NCBI GenBank assembly: GCA_964424125.1
Contig: CAYRHS010000056.1
Coordinates: 1 to 17,722 of the forward strand
Origin: CAYRHS01 sp964424125
GTDB taxonomy: Bacteria > Actinomycetota > Acidimicrobiia > IMCC26256 > JAOSJL01
Length of the DNA: 17,722 nucleotides
Reading direction: 5' to 3'
In this document: in pieces, positions 1 to 6,559 of the stretch
How the letters are laid out: the number at the start of each line of letters is the position of its first letter
How positions within the stretch are numbered: position 1 is the first letter of the stretch
Notes under the pieces: generated by a model
Told to the model about the DNA's origin: nothing
Seen by the model: the letters and a program-made list of their open reading frames with translations, nothing else
Database searches by the model: none
Position numbers and translations under genes: made by a program

Positions 1-97
1 CGACGATGACGCCGCCGCGTCGTTGCCTGATCCTGACGACCAGGAGCGCCACGACGAGTACGGCGACCACGACGCCGACGATGATCCACGTCCACAT
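1..97 (-). CDS. N-terminus of a membrane-anchored protein (cut by window edge)
   Basis: An ATG at 97 on the minus strand opens a frame that runs off the left edge, giving 32 residues. The peptide starts MWTWIIVGVVVAVLVVALLV and continues VRIRQRRGG: a single hydrophobic segment at about residues 4-21 followed at once by Arg-rich residues. This is the usual form of an N-terminal signal anchor with the rest of the protein on the cytoplasmic side. Codons end almost always in G or C, as in the neighbours. The gene is divergent from the MgtC-like gene that starts at 181. Function cannot be assigned from this fragment; it is too short for a family call. Confidence 0.6.
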   Translation of the reverse strand, partial: MWTWIIVGVVVAVLVVALLVVRIRQRRGGVIV

Positions 98-180
98 GCC
101 GGTTGGATACCCACCGGCGCCGTGTCGAAACCGCGACGCCGCCGAGAGTGGAACAGGCCGAACCGTCTTCGGGTACCGGG

Positions 181-892
181 ATGTCCATGGACGGTCTCCT
201 CGATCTGAGCGTGCCAGCGCTGGTCCTGCGGGTTGCCGTGGCCGCGACGCTCGGGGGCGCGATCGGCATCGAACGCGAGATCGACGCCAAGGAGGCCGGC
301 TTCCGCACCCATATGGTGCCCGCGCTCGGCGCGGCGTTGTTCGGGATGATCTCGACGGCTGCCTTCGATCCGTTCGTCGCTGGACGTGGCGACACGAACG
401 TCAACATCGACCTCACGGGGGTCGCAGCCGCAGTTGCCGCCGGGGGTCGGGTTCCTGGGTGCCGGAGCGATCCTGAAGGAGGCCGGCAACCTCCGCGGCC
501 TGACGACGGCCGCCTCGATCTGGCTGACCGCCGCAGTGGGCCTCGCCGTGGGCCTCGGCTTCTACTGGCCCGCCGTCGCGGTGACCTTGGCAGCGCTTGT
601 GACGCTGACCGTCCTGCGTTTCGGGCGCGCATGGGTCAGGCGCCATCTCGCACGCGACGAGGGCGAGATCACGTTTCGCGTCGGCCCCAACGGCGACGCG
701 GGCGAGGTTCTCGACCGGCTGCGCGGCATCGACGGGGTCGACGTCCGTACGTTCGAACTCCACGACGAGGACGACACGACGCTCGTTCGCGTCGAGCTCC
801 GAACCCAACCGGGACAGGACCTCGCCGCGCGCACCTCGGAGCTCCGCTCCCTCGCGGGTATCGACGAGCTCAGGATCACGAGCGTCACGTGA
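181..892 (+). CDS. MgtC/SapB-family membrane protein, interrupted by a frameshift
   Basis: The first part (181 to about 441) encodes an MgtC-type start with LGGAIGIEREIDAKEAGFRT, the GxxxGxERE signature after the first membrane helix. The second half of the family core, VGFLGAGAILKEAGNLRGLT followed by TAASIWLTAAVGLAVGLG, lies in the next frame. The two join if one G is removed from the run of five Gs at 442-446, giving about 236 residues, a normal length. The C-terminal part (from about residue 155) looks like a soluble alpha/beta regulatory domain. Start ATG 181 is chosen because the family core begins soon after it; ATG 187 is an alternative. MgtC-like proteins are inner-membrane proteins linked in pathogens to low Mg2+ and F-ATPase control; many bacterial members are uncharacterised. 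The lesion could be a base-call error or real decay. Confidence 0.75.
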
Positions 893-908
893 AGGCCGCA
901 GCGCCGGC

Positions 909-1400
909 TCAAGGTGCTCGCCCGGCATCCAGATCCCGGACGTCCTGATAGTCGAGTTGGTGGAACCGAGCGTCGCCGGCGGTTCCCGCAACCGGCTCCA
1001 GGACGAACGCCGAGTGATCGCCACACGGGTGCCGGGCGAGGACACGACCGACGAACCAGGAGCGGCAGGGGGCCAGCCGAGCGACCCCTGCTTCATGCCC
1101 GCGCCAGAGGCGGGCGAGGTAGCGCTCCTTGGTGACGTCGTCGTTGGCACTCGAACCCCCGAGGATCCGCGCGAGCTCCAGTTGATCGCGCTCGAGGAAG
1201 TGGACGACGACGTGGGAGGACTCCGTTGCGAGATCGAAGGTCCGGTTCCGGTGGGACAGGCCGACGAGGTACCGCCACGGGTCGATGCTGATCTGGGTGG
1301 AGAAGCCGACGAGACAGGCGTCGCGCTCCTGCGACCGAGCAGCCGCGACCGCGAGCATCGGGTAGGAGAGCTGCGCCGAGATCGCGTCGATGGTGGTCAT
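909..1400 (-). CDS. Flavin reductase-like, FMN-binding domain protein
   Basis: This 163-residue protein has the layout of the flavin reductase-like split-barrel family. An early strand with ACLVGFSTQISI-type sequence (here DACLVGFSTQISIDPWRYLV) is followed by a conserved stretch about blocked or absent partners (SHRNRTFDLATESSHVVVHF), and a C-terminal GDHSAFVLEPV strand resembles the family's GDH motif. Members bind FMN and either reduce it with NAD(P)H or act as F420/FMN-dependent oxidoreductases; the specific substrate cannot be read here. The ATG at 1400 is preceded by GAGGTGA at a good Shine-Dalgarno distance. It is convergent with the MgtC-like gene (16 nt between stops) and divergent from the gene at 1449. 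Confidence 0.7.
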   Translation of the reverse strand: MTTIDAISAQLSYPMLAVAAARSQERDACLVGFSTQISIDPWRYLVGLSHRNRTFDLATESSHVVVHFLERDQLELARILGGSSANDDVTKERYLARLWRGHEAGVARLAPCRSWFVGRVLARHPCGDHSAFVLEPVAGTAGDARFHQLDYQDVRDLDAGRAP

Positions 1401-1448
1401 TCGCTCACCTCACGAGTGAGACTCGCGGCTCGAGGGTACGAAGATGCC

Positions 1449-1847
1449 ATGGGCACACCACAACAGCCAGAGCTTCACCGAAGCGGCACGGCGCCCGTGG
1501 ACCCCGACAGCGACCCGTCGCGCCTCTCCCGCCACCGAGCCCCGACGATGGAGGACCCGCCCCGGCGGACGCCCGAGGAGAACCGGCCCGGACACCATCC
1601 CGAGAGGGAGCAGGACCGGCCGCCGCTCGACGCGGTCGCCGAGCGCCTCGGGACGAGGCCGCCCGAGTCCGTGGCGGATCGCGGCGGCCCGTCATCGATC
1701 CCGGAACGGGCGAAGACGGGCGCCGCGCTCGGCCTGACGCTCCTCGCCGACGGTATGGGCGCAGCCGCTCGCGGTCTGCGCCGGTTCGCGCGCTACGTCG
1801 ACAGCGGCCGCGACGACGACCGCGGTCGAGCGGACGAGCACGACTGA
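1449..1847 (+). CDS. Hypothetical Pro/Arg/Asp-rich protein
   Basis: The frame gives 132 residues from ATG 1449. The first 90 or so are rich in Pro, Arg, Asp, Glu and look disordered (for example PPRRTPEENRPGHHPEREQD). The only ordered-looking stretch is near the C-terminus, ERAKTGAALGLTLLADGMGA followed by ARGLRRFARYVDSG, which could be one amphipathic or weakly hydrophobic helix. I recognise no family. Start choice is uncertain: there is no good Shine-Dalgarno sequence at 1449, and an in-frame GTG at 1416 is possible. The stop codon abuts the stop of the small minus-strand ORF at 1848, a tidy convergent arrangement. A long ORF on the opposite strand here is judged a shadow. Confidence 0.5.
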   Translation: MGTPQQPELHRSGTAPVDPDSDPSRLSRHRAPTMEDPPRRTPEENRPGHHPEREQDRPPLDAVAERLGTRPPESVADRGGPSSIPERAKTGAALGLTLLADGMGAAARGLRRFARYVDSGRDDDRGRADEHD

Positions 1848-2024
1848 TCACTCCGAGAGGTCCTCCTCCACCAGGAATGACTGCGTGACGACGTTACGTT
1901 TCTCGGTGACGGGCGTGAGCTCCCTCGAGCCTGGGTAGCGGGGAATCTCGTCGAAGGCCCGAGCCGCGGTCGGATACCTCCGCCCGGGGTTGCGCGGTCC
2001 TGACCGGGGTTGTCGGCGCGACAC
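1848..2024 (-). CDS. Small hypothetical protein (58 aa), possibly a gene remnant
   Basis: From GTG 2024 the minus strand reads 58 residues to a TGA at 1848-1850. The C-terminal half looks coding: AFDEIPRYPGSRELTPVTEK then RNVVTQSFLVEEDLSE, with mostly G/C-ending codons and a normal residue mix. The N-terminal third is Arg/Pro-rich and less convincing, and an in-frame TGA lies upstream, so GTG 2024 is the only usable start. The sequence 'IPRYPGS...VVTQSF' resembles the opening of a domain that usually continues beyond where this ORF stops, so this could be a truncated or frameshifted remnant. It ends flush against the stop of the plus-strand gene 1449-1847. No function can be assigned. Confidence 0.4.
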   Translation of the reverse strand: MSRRQPRSGPRNPGRRYPTAARAFDEIPRYPGSRELTPVTEKRNVVTQSFLVEEDLSE

Positions 2025-2076
2025 GCGAGCCCTGCGCCCAACCCCGCGCCACGATCGGGGCCTTCACGTCGGATCG

Positions 2077-2415
2077 TCAGGAGTTCGACCGGAGCGCGTC
2101 GATGAGCTCCTCCTTGTTCATCTCGGACCGGCCCTCGATGTCCAGTTCCTGGGCGCGCTCGTAGAGCTCGTCCTTGGTCCATTCCTCGTAGGGTCCGGCT
2201 CGACCGGCCGCTTCGGCCACATCGCTCGCGGCCTGCTTCGTCTCCTGGCCGGCCTCGCGGGCAGCATCGAGGGTCTCTCGGGCCGCCTCACGTGCCGCGT
2301 CGACGCTCCGGCCGGCTGCTTCGCGCGCGGCCTCGACCGTCTCCTCGGCTGCCTCACGTGCCGCGCCTGCAGCTTCCTTCCCGGTCTCCTTGATCCGCTG
2401 GACCTTCTCTGCCAT
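2077..2415 (-). CDS. LEA-like 11-mer repeat protein with C-terminal Rho_N (SAP-like) domain
   Basis: The protein has 112 residues in two parts. Residues 1-66 divide exactly into six 11-residue units, clearest in AEETVEAAREA, AGRSVDAAREA and ARETLDAAREA: Ala/Glu/Arg-rich amphipathic helix of the hendecad type seen in group-3 LEA proteins. Residues about 79-110, WTKDELYERAQELDIEGRSE followed by MNKEELIDALR, match the Rho termination factor N-terminal (SAP-like) domain, a small helical fold often found in nucleic-acid-associated proteins. The start ATG 2415 has AGGAGA six bases upstream. LEA-type helices are linked to desiccation and membrane or protein protection; a DNA- or RNA-bound stress protein is my inference. 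A dps remnant lies nearby on the other strand. Confidence 0.8.
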   Translation of the reverse strand: MAEKVQRIKETGKEAAGAAREAAEETVEAAREAAGRSVDAAREAARETLDAAREAGQETKQAASDVAEAAGRAGPYEEWTKDELYERAQELDIEGRSEMNKEELIDALRSNS

Positions 2416-2513
2416 GACTTCTCCTGTTGCTGGTCGGATTCGCGATCTGCCTTTGTGTCGATCGGGTCATGCCCGGGACGGGCCCGAGCGAAACCCGAGG
2501 CGGTGAAGTACGC

Positions 2514-2531
2514 CACACACACACACACACA
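2514..2531. repeat. (CA)9 dinucleotide microsatellite
   Basis: Nine perfect CA units stand in the non-coding gap between the LEA-like gene (starts 2415, minus) and the small membrane protein gene (starts 2622, plus). It is about 90 nt before the latter's start and could affect its expression if the copy number varies. The rest of the gap (2416-2621) holds the 15-bp repeat at 2568 and a strong Shine-Dalgarno sequence; nothing else was recognised. Confidence 0.9.
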
Positions 2532-2567
2532 GGGTGCGCGCCGGCTCGATGTATGGAGGGGCCGTTC

Positions 2568-2597
2568 GCCGGGTATGGACCTGCCGGGTACGGACCT
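2568..2597 (+). repeat. Two tandem 15-bp units before a small membrane gene
   Basis: GCCGGGTATGGACCT (2568-2582) is followed directly by GCCGGGTACGGACCT (2583-2597), differing at one base. In the frame of the downstream small membrane protein they would read as two GYGP(A/T) pentapeptides, so they may be coding if translation starts at ATG 2553. Otherwise they are leader sequence. Confidence 0.7.
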
Positions 2598-2621
2598 ACC
2601 GGCCGGGGGAAGGAGGAGACA

Positions 2622-2759
2622 GTGGTATTCGTGTTGTGGCTCGTCGCCGTGGCACTCGTCGTCGGCGTGACGATCGCCAGGAGCAGCGTCCCGGGTGGGA
2701 TCGCTCGCATCGTGCTGGGACTCCTGGTGGGGCCGGGAGGCGTGAGCCTGTTCGCGTGA
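2622..2759 (+). CDS. Small membrane protein (45 aa)
   Basis: From GTG 2622 the peptide reads MVFVLWLVAVALVVGVTIAR and ends with ARIVLGLLVGPGGVSLFA. There are two hydrophobic stretches (about residues 2-18 and 28-44) joined by a short RSSVPGG loop, suggesting a hairpin of two membrane helices. The start is well supported: AGGAGG at 2611-2616 lies five bases before GTG. An in-frame ATG at 2553 would add 23 residues including MEGPFAGYGPAGYGPTG, but it lacks a ribosome site. The stop TGA overlaps the GTG start of the next gene (GTGA), so the two are probably translated together. No family recognised. Confidence 0.65.
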   Translation: MVFVLWLVAVALVVGVTIARSSVPGGIARIVLGLLVGPGGVSLFA

Positions 2760-3082
2760 CCGGGGCTTCTCCGCGTCCACCGCGCCCCAGACCGACCTGG
2801 CAAGAGACACTCCAGGCTCTGCGACGCGCGGGCTGGCGAGAGAACCTGAACGTGAAGGGAGACGGACGGATCTCACTACGGGGACGTCCGGTCGCCGCCC
2901 ATCACTTCCGCGTCGAGAAGATCTACCGATTCGGAGCGGCGGGCCATCCTGACGACCAAGATGCCGTGCTCGCGCTCCGTCACGAGCCCAACGACCTTCG
3001 CGGCACGCTCGTCATGGGCTGCGGACCTCGAGCCAGCGCGGAGGAGAAGGAGGTGCTGCACGAGCTTTCTGACGATCCCTGA
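2756..3082 (+). CDS. Conserved hypothetical protein (108 aa)
   Basis: The start GTG 2756 overlaps the stop of the small membrane gene by the GTGA arrangement. The protein opens with a Pro/Arg-rich tail, then TWQETLQALRRAGWRENLNV, then the core FRVEKIYRFGAAGHPDDQDA and LRGTLVMGCGP. The pattern 'F.v...YRF.....PDD..v..a......~G.LV...G' matches a small family common in Bacteroidota and others that databases often label, without good ground, 'phosphoribosylpyrophosphate synthetase'. Those relatives usually have a Cys pair in the middle, which is absent here (residues read KGDGRISLRGR). It has none of the PRPP-synthase motifs, so I leave the function open. The broken dps follows directly. Confidence 0.65.
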   Translation: MTGASPRPPRPRPTWQETLQALRRAGWRENLNVKGDGRISLRGRPVAAHHFRVEKIYRFGAAGHPDDQDAVLALRHEPNDLRGTLVMGCGPRASAEEKEVLHELSDDP

Positions 3083-3116
3083 CCGATCGGTCCGAACTGA
3101 CCGTCGCGATCCACGT

Positions 3117-3650
3117 TTCGAAGTCGGGTGGACCCGGGGAACCTCACGAGGAGAACGAGAGCGCCTGAACTCGCTCATCGACCTCCATCTGACCCTGAAG
3201 CACGTCCACTGGAACGTCGTCGGCCCCAACTCCGTCGCGGTCCACCAAATGCTCGATCCCCAGGTGGAAGAGGTACGCGGGATGTCCGACCGAGTGGCCG
3301 AGCGGATCGCCACGCTCGGCGGGGCGCCCCGAGGGACTCCCGGGTTCGTCGCGTCCGAACGAAGCTGGAGCGGCTCCGGATTGGACCGAGCCCCGAGCTC
3401 GCAGCACCTGGCCGCGCTGGACGTGAGCCTCGACGGCGTGATCGGCGACCACCGTCGCGGCCTGGAGATCCTAGAGTCCGTCGACCCCGTGTCGCACGGG
3501 ATCCTGCTCGACCAGACCGAGCGTCTGGAGCAGATCTAGTGGTTCGTCCGCGCCCATCTCGAGGATGCGGCCGGTCGGCTCCTCCACGAGGGCGCCGCCG
3601 GCGAGCGTGAGGCAGCCGAACGAGCGCGTGAGGCCTCTCCCGGGAGTTGA
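3117..3650 (+). pseudogene. dps: Broken dps: ferritin-like DNA-protection protein
   Basis: The frame encodes a clear Dps core of the mycobacterial type: LIDLHLTLKHVHWNVVGPNS, VHQMLDPQVEEVRGMSDRVA, ERIATLGGAPRGTPGF and LDVSLDGVIGDHR. The ferroxidase ligands expected in Dps (His of HWN, His of VHQ, Asp and Glu of SDRVAE) are present. Two lesions are visible. First, no ATG, GTG or TTG exists in frame between the preceding gene's stop and the core, and about 15-20 N-terminal residues do not align. Second, a TAG at 3537-3539 stands where relatives have Gln (LEQI*WFVRAHLE against the usual F/I-Q-WFVRAHLE), one C-to-T change from CAG. After it the frame continues with family-like sequence to TGA 3648-3650. 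Normal Dps forms a 12-mer that oxidises Fe2+ and protects DNA. Confidence 0.8.
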
Positions 3651-3674
3651 CCGAGCGGTTCGGTGCGCTCGTCG

Positions 3675-4418
3675 TCAGTGGGAGTCGAGATACCGGACGA
3701 GATCGGAAGCGTCGTCCACGGCGTGGCCACCGATGTCGTTGTTGAAGTAGGCGTAGACGTCGCGTCCCTCGGCGAGGTGGCTCCGGATCCGCCGCGCTGC
3801 GCCCGAGAGCGCCTGCGGTGAGTACGACCCCGTGTACGGGCGCCCGGCGTACGGCCCGTGGAACCGCAGGTACACCCAGCCCGCGGTCACGATCCGAGGG
3901 TGAGCGTCGAGAAGATCGTGGACGACGAGCGCGGCGTCGTGGCGAGCGAGCACGTCGTACACCTCGCTGCAGAGCCACCGACGGTCTCGGACCTCGACCG
4001 CCCACCGGATCCGCCCGGCAGCCACGTCGAGGAAGCCGTCGAGCCTTCCCGGATCGGCGTGCCAGTTCGGGGGGAGCTGGACCAGCACCGGACCCAGTGT
4101 GGGGCCCAGGCGCTCGGCCCGTTCGATGAAGTTCCCGACCCACTGCTCGGGGTCCTTCAGGTGCTTGAGGTGCGTGCCGTACCGGCTCAGCTTCAGCGCG
4201 TAGAGGAAGCCTCGAGGCGCGCGTGCGCGCCAGGCGTCGAAGGTCTCGGGCTCGGGCAGTCGATAGAACGTTCCGTTGATCTCCACCGTGTCGAAGGCCT
4301 GCGCGTAGTGTGCGAACCAGTCCCGCTTCGGGAGGTCCTCGGGATAGAAGATGCCCTTCCACTCCGCATACTCGTAGCCCGAGCAGCCCACACGGGCGTG
4401 ACCGCGACGCCTCGTCAC
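3675..4418 (-). CDS. DUF72 family protein (YecE-like TIM barrel)
   Basis: The 247-residue protein shows the DUF72 pattern: VGCSGYEYAEWKGIFYPEDL near the N-terminus, then FDTVEINGTFYRLPE, RFLYALK-type LYALKLSRYGTHLKHL, GPVLVQLPPNW, WAVEVRDRRWL, YLRFHGP and VYAYFNNDIGGHAVDDA near the C-terminus. The family folds as a TIM barrel; its reaction is not known. GTG 4418 is chosen because family members begin just before the VG.SG strand, and an ATG at 4466 would run into the divergent gene starting at 4454. CATGAT lies six bases before the GTG, so a leaderless start is possible but weak. Complete, with no odd features. Confidence 0.85.
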   Translation of the reverse strand: MTRRRGHARVGCSGYEYAEWKGIFYPEDLPKRDWFAHYAQAFDTVEINGTFYRLPEPETFDAWRARAPRGFLYALKLSRYGTHLKHLKDPEQWVGNFIERAERLGPTLGPVLVQLPPNWHADPGRLDGFLDVAAGRIRWAVEVRDRRWLCSEVYDVLARHDAALVVHDLLDAHPRIVTAGWVYLRFHGPYAGRPYTGSYSPQALSGAARRIRSHLAEGRDVYAYFNNDIGGHAVDDASDLVRYLDSH

Positions 4419-4453
4419 CGCTCCATCATGTTCGCCCCGACCCGGGACGCGCC

Positions 4454-5200
4454 ATGACGACGCCACGACTCCGCTTCCTCGGAACGGGCGCGAGCGGCGG
4501 AACGCCGGGACGCGGGCGCAGTGGGCGGATGGAGAGCTCCGCGGTCGTGGAGGCAGACCGCACCGTCCTCCTGGACGTCACCCGCGACTTCGATCGCCAG
4601 TCGGGCGCGCTCGACGATCGGCTCGAGGCGATCCTGTTGACGCATGCCCACCGCGACGCCAGCGGAGGAGTCGGAGCCAAGCTGCGGCGCTGGTGGCAGG
4701 GTCGGGGCCTGGACCCCATCCGGGTTCTCGCCCATCCGCAGACGCTCGGACATCTGCGGCGGCGCCACCGCCGTCTGGATCATCTGGAGCTTGTCCCCGT
4801 TAGTCCCGGGCAACGCCGCCAGGTCGACCGCTGGACGGTCGATGCGCTCGAGGTCCCGCACGGCACCGAAGCCGGGTTCCCCACCTACGCGTGGCGGCTC
4901 CGCGCCGACGAAACCACGCTCGTCTACGCGAGCGACGTCGCCGAGACGACCGCCTCCCTGCGACGCTTCGCCTCCCGCGCGGACCCGTTGGTCGTCGACG
5001 GCGCGATGTACCGGCGAGGCCGCCTCAACCACCTCCGGATCGACGAGGACCTCCCGGTCATCTGCGATTGGCCGGTGGGACGCATCCTCCTCACCCAGAT
5101 CGGGCGTTCCGCGCCTCCACATCCGCGGCTCGTCGAGGTCGCGGCCGGGCTCTGCTCGCGGGCCGAGCCCGCCTACGACGGGATGGTCGTCGACCTCTGA
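4454..5200 (+). CDS. MBL-fold metallohydrolase (PhnP/COG1235-like)
   Basis: The 248-residue protein begins MTTPRLRFLGTGASGGTPG, the usual first strand and GTG(A/S) loop of PhnP-like beta-lactamase-fold hydrolases. The metal motif is THAHRDASGG at residues 63-72: His64, His66 and Asp68 are kept, but the His that often follows the Asp is Ala69. The HxHxDA form occurs in a subset of this family, so it need not mean loss of activity. Later landmarks are LEVPHGTEAGFPTYAWRL, LVYASDVAE (Asp ligand strand), LVVDGAMY and NHLRIDED with a C-terminal His. Substrates of relatives are phosphodiesters or cyclic phosphates; here it is unknown. Start ATG 4454 is placed by the first strand; no clear Shine-Dalgarno sequence is seen. 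Confidence 0.8.
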   Translation: MTTPRLRFLGTGASGGTPGRGRSGRMESSAVVEADRTVLLDVTRDFDRQSGALDDRLEAILLTHAHRDASGGVGAKLRRWWQGRGLDPIRVLAHPQTLGHLRRRHRRLDHLELVPVSPGQRRQVDRWTVDALEVPHGTEAGFPTYAWRLRADETTLVYASDVAETTASLRRFASRADPLVVDGAMYRRGRLNHLRIDEDLPVICDWPVGRILLTQIGRSAPPHPRLVEVAAGLCSRAEPAYDGMVVDL

Positions 5201-5236
5201 GCCGGCCGTCGCCCCGACCCGGCTCCGGGAGGGAGC

Positions 5237-5878
5237 TCAGCGACTCCCACCGTCGTCGAACCCGTACGTGCCGAAGAGGCGGACGAAACAAGCACCGATC
5301 AGGGCCCGGACGCGAACCAGCTCGTCCCCCTCCTTCTGGAAGCAGACCACCTCCTCGTGGCCGCCCGGCCCGACCGGCTGGACGAGACGACCACCCGACC
5401 GGAGCTGTTCCACGAGCGGGGGCGGGATCCTGGGGTGGGCCGCCGCGACCACGATGCCGTCGAACGGGGCGTCGTCGGGGAGTCCCAGCGTTCCGTCGCC
5501 CACGGTCACCTCGACGTTGGCGATACCGGCGTCGCGGAGGTTGGCGACTGCGGCCTCTGCGAGCTCGGTGTGCCGCTCGACGCTGTGCACGAGCGCGGCG
5601 AGTCGAGCGAGCAGCGCCGTCTGGTATCCGTAGCCGGTGCCGATCTCCAACACCCTGTCCGAGGGCTGCACCTCGAGTGCCTCGACCATGACGGCGACCA
5701 GCGAGGGCTGGGTCGTCACCTGCTCGTGTCCGATCGGCAGCGGCCGGTCGATGTCCGCGCGGCTGACCTCCCCCGCGGGAACGAACTGCGATCGCGCGAC
5801 GTCCCGCACGGCCCGCAGTAGCCGCTCGTCCCGCACGCCCGCGATCCTCGCCGCGGTGACGAGATTCGGCGTGCTCAT
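5237..5878 (-). CDS. pcm: Protein-L-isoaspartate O-methyltransferase
   Basis: The 213-residue protein is a class I SAM methyltransferase. Motif I is VLEIGTGYGYQT at residues 76-87, and the Pcm-specific stretch before it is PIGHEQVTTQP (residues 48-58), corresponding to the family's usual PIGxGQTISQP. VHSVERHTELAEAAVANL, VTVGDGTLGLPDDAPFDGIV and LVQPVGPGGHEE follow in the right order. The enzyme methylates isoaspartyl residues in aged proteins, starting their repair, in the cytoplasm. The first strand supports ATG 5878 over an upstream in-frame start at 5950. That ATG overlaps the stop of the HAD gene (ATGA), so the two genes are coupled. His/Glu replace the usual aromatic-Gly in the PIG motif, a divergence to note. 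Confidence 0.85.
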   Translation of the reverse strand: MSTPNLVTAARIAGVRDERLLRAVRDVARSQFVPAGEVSRADIDRPLPIGHEQVTTQPSLVAVMVEALEVQPSDRVLEIGTGYGYQTALLARLAALVHSVERHTELAEAAVANLRDAGIANVEVTVGDGTLGLPDDAPFDGIVVAAAHPRIPPPLVEQLRSGGRLVQPVGPGGHEEVVCFQKEGDELVRVRALIGACFVRLFGTYGFDDGGSR

Positions 5879-6525
5879 CCGAGCAGCTCGAAACGCACGT
5901 CGTCGAGATCGCGGAACGGGACGTACGGAACGTCGAAGACGTCGCACCACTCCGCCAGCGAGTCCTTGGCGAAGACGTGTTCGGCGAGGAGCGCAGCCTT
6001 GCGGTCACTGGCCCCGTCCCCGATCAGCACCGTGACCCGCCCACGCGCCACTGCGTCACGAATCGGAGCCTGCTTGCACGTCCCGCAGGTCGAGCAGGGA
6101 CAGCACCCGGCTTCATGAGGGAAGGTCAGCTCGCCGGTGGTGAAGTCGACGACGTTCGTGAGCACCGGCACGTCGAACGGCGCGCACGCGTCGGCCACGT
6201 AGAAGCCGAAGCCGTCGGAGAGGACCGTGACCTCGGCCCCGCGGCGCCGCAGCCCGTCCACGAGCGGGCCGAAGCCCGGATCCACGGGTACCTCGGCCGC
6301 GATCTCACGGAGCCGAGCCTCGTCGGTCACCGGGAGATGAGCCCATTCGGCCACGATGCACTCGCGGCTTCCGATCTCCGCCCGCTCGAAGCGCTCGTCG
6401 TGCTCCCGCCAGCCCGGAGTGCCCAGTCGCTCCAGCAGATGCACCCCCACGTCCTCGGGGGCGATGGTCCCGTCGAAGTCGAAGAAGACGGACGCGCGCG
6501 GAAGCTCGCGCGAATGAAGGGCCAT
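5875..6525 (-). CDS. HAD-superfamily phosphatase (MtnX/SerB-like, subfamily IB)
   Basis: The 216-residue protein has HAD motif I FFDFDGT (nucleophile Asp16, acid/base Asp18), motif II TVLSDGF (Ser103) and motif IV VTVLIGDGASD (Asp170). Its helical cap insert is typical of subfamily IB. Length and the insert resemble MtnX-like 2,3-diketo-5-methylthiopentyl-1-phosphate or phosphoserine-type phosphatases; no other methionine-salvage gene is in the window, so the substrate is open. A dense cysteine cluster, CCPCSTCGTCK at residues 141-151, lies between motifs II and IV; relatives have a shorter Cys cluster ending CGxCK here. ATG 6525 follows TACCCT by seven bases, suggesting a leaderless transcript. 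The stop overlaps the pcm start. Confidence 0.8.
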   Translation of the reverse strand: MALHSRELPRASVFFDFDGTIAPEDVGVHLLERLGTPGWREHDERFERAEIGSRECIVAEWAHLPVTDEARLREIAAEVPVDPGFGPLVDGLRRRGAEVTVLSDGFGFYVADACAPFDVPVLTNVVDFTTGELTFPHEAGCCPCSTCGTCKQAPIRDAVARGRVTVLIGDGASDRKAALLAEHVFAKDSLAEWCDVFDVPYVPFRDLDDVRFELLG

Positions 6526-6532
6526 GCCCGCC

Positions 6533-6538
6533 AGGGTA
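6533..6538 (-). promoter_or_regulatory. Putative -10 box (TACCCT) for the HAD-pcm pair, leaderless
   Basis: On the minus strand TACCCT fits TANNNT and ends seven bases before ATG 6525, the spacing expected if transcription starts at the A of the start codon. No convincing -35 box or Shine-Dalgarno sequence is seen. Confidence 0.4.
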
Positions 6539-6553
6539 CCGGGAGCTTCGCCG

Positions 6554-6559
6554 TACACT
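6554..6559 (+). promoter_or_regulatory. Putative -10 box (TACACT) for the alpha-mannosidase gene, leaderless
   Basis: TACACT is followed by seven bases and then GTG 6567. There is no Shine-Dalgarno sequence, which fits a leaderless mRNA beginning at the GTG. It lies 16 bases from the opposing -10 box for the HAD gene, so the 41-bp gap probably carries two divergent promoters. Confidence 0.45.

Noticed and set aside
1405..1851. Arg-rich 148-codon minus ORF opposite the hypothetical at 1449
   Set aside because: Composition is shadow-like, and it ends just next to the real start of the flavin reductase-like gene, which has its own Shine-Dalgarno sequence.
3175..4362. 395-codon minus-strand ORF over dps and DUF72
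   Set aside because: It is in a different frame from the DUF72 gene and its translation is Arg/Pro-rich noise.
4310..4453. N-terminal extension of the MBL-fold protein from 4310
   Set aside because: The extension lies over the DUF72 start and has no family-like sequence; the first strand begins right after ATG 4454.
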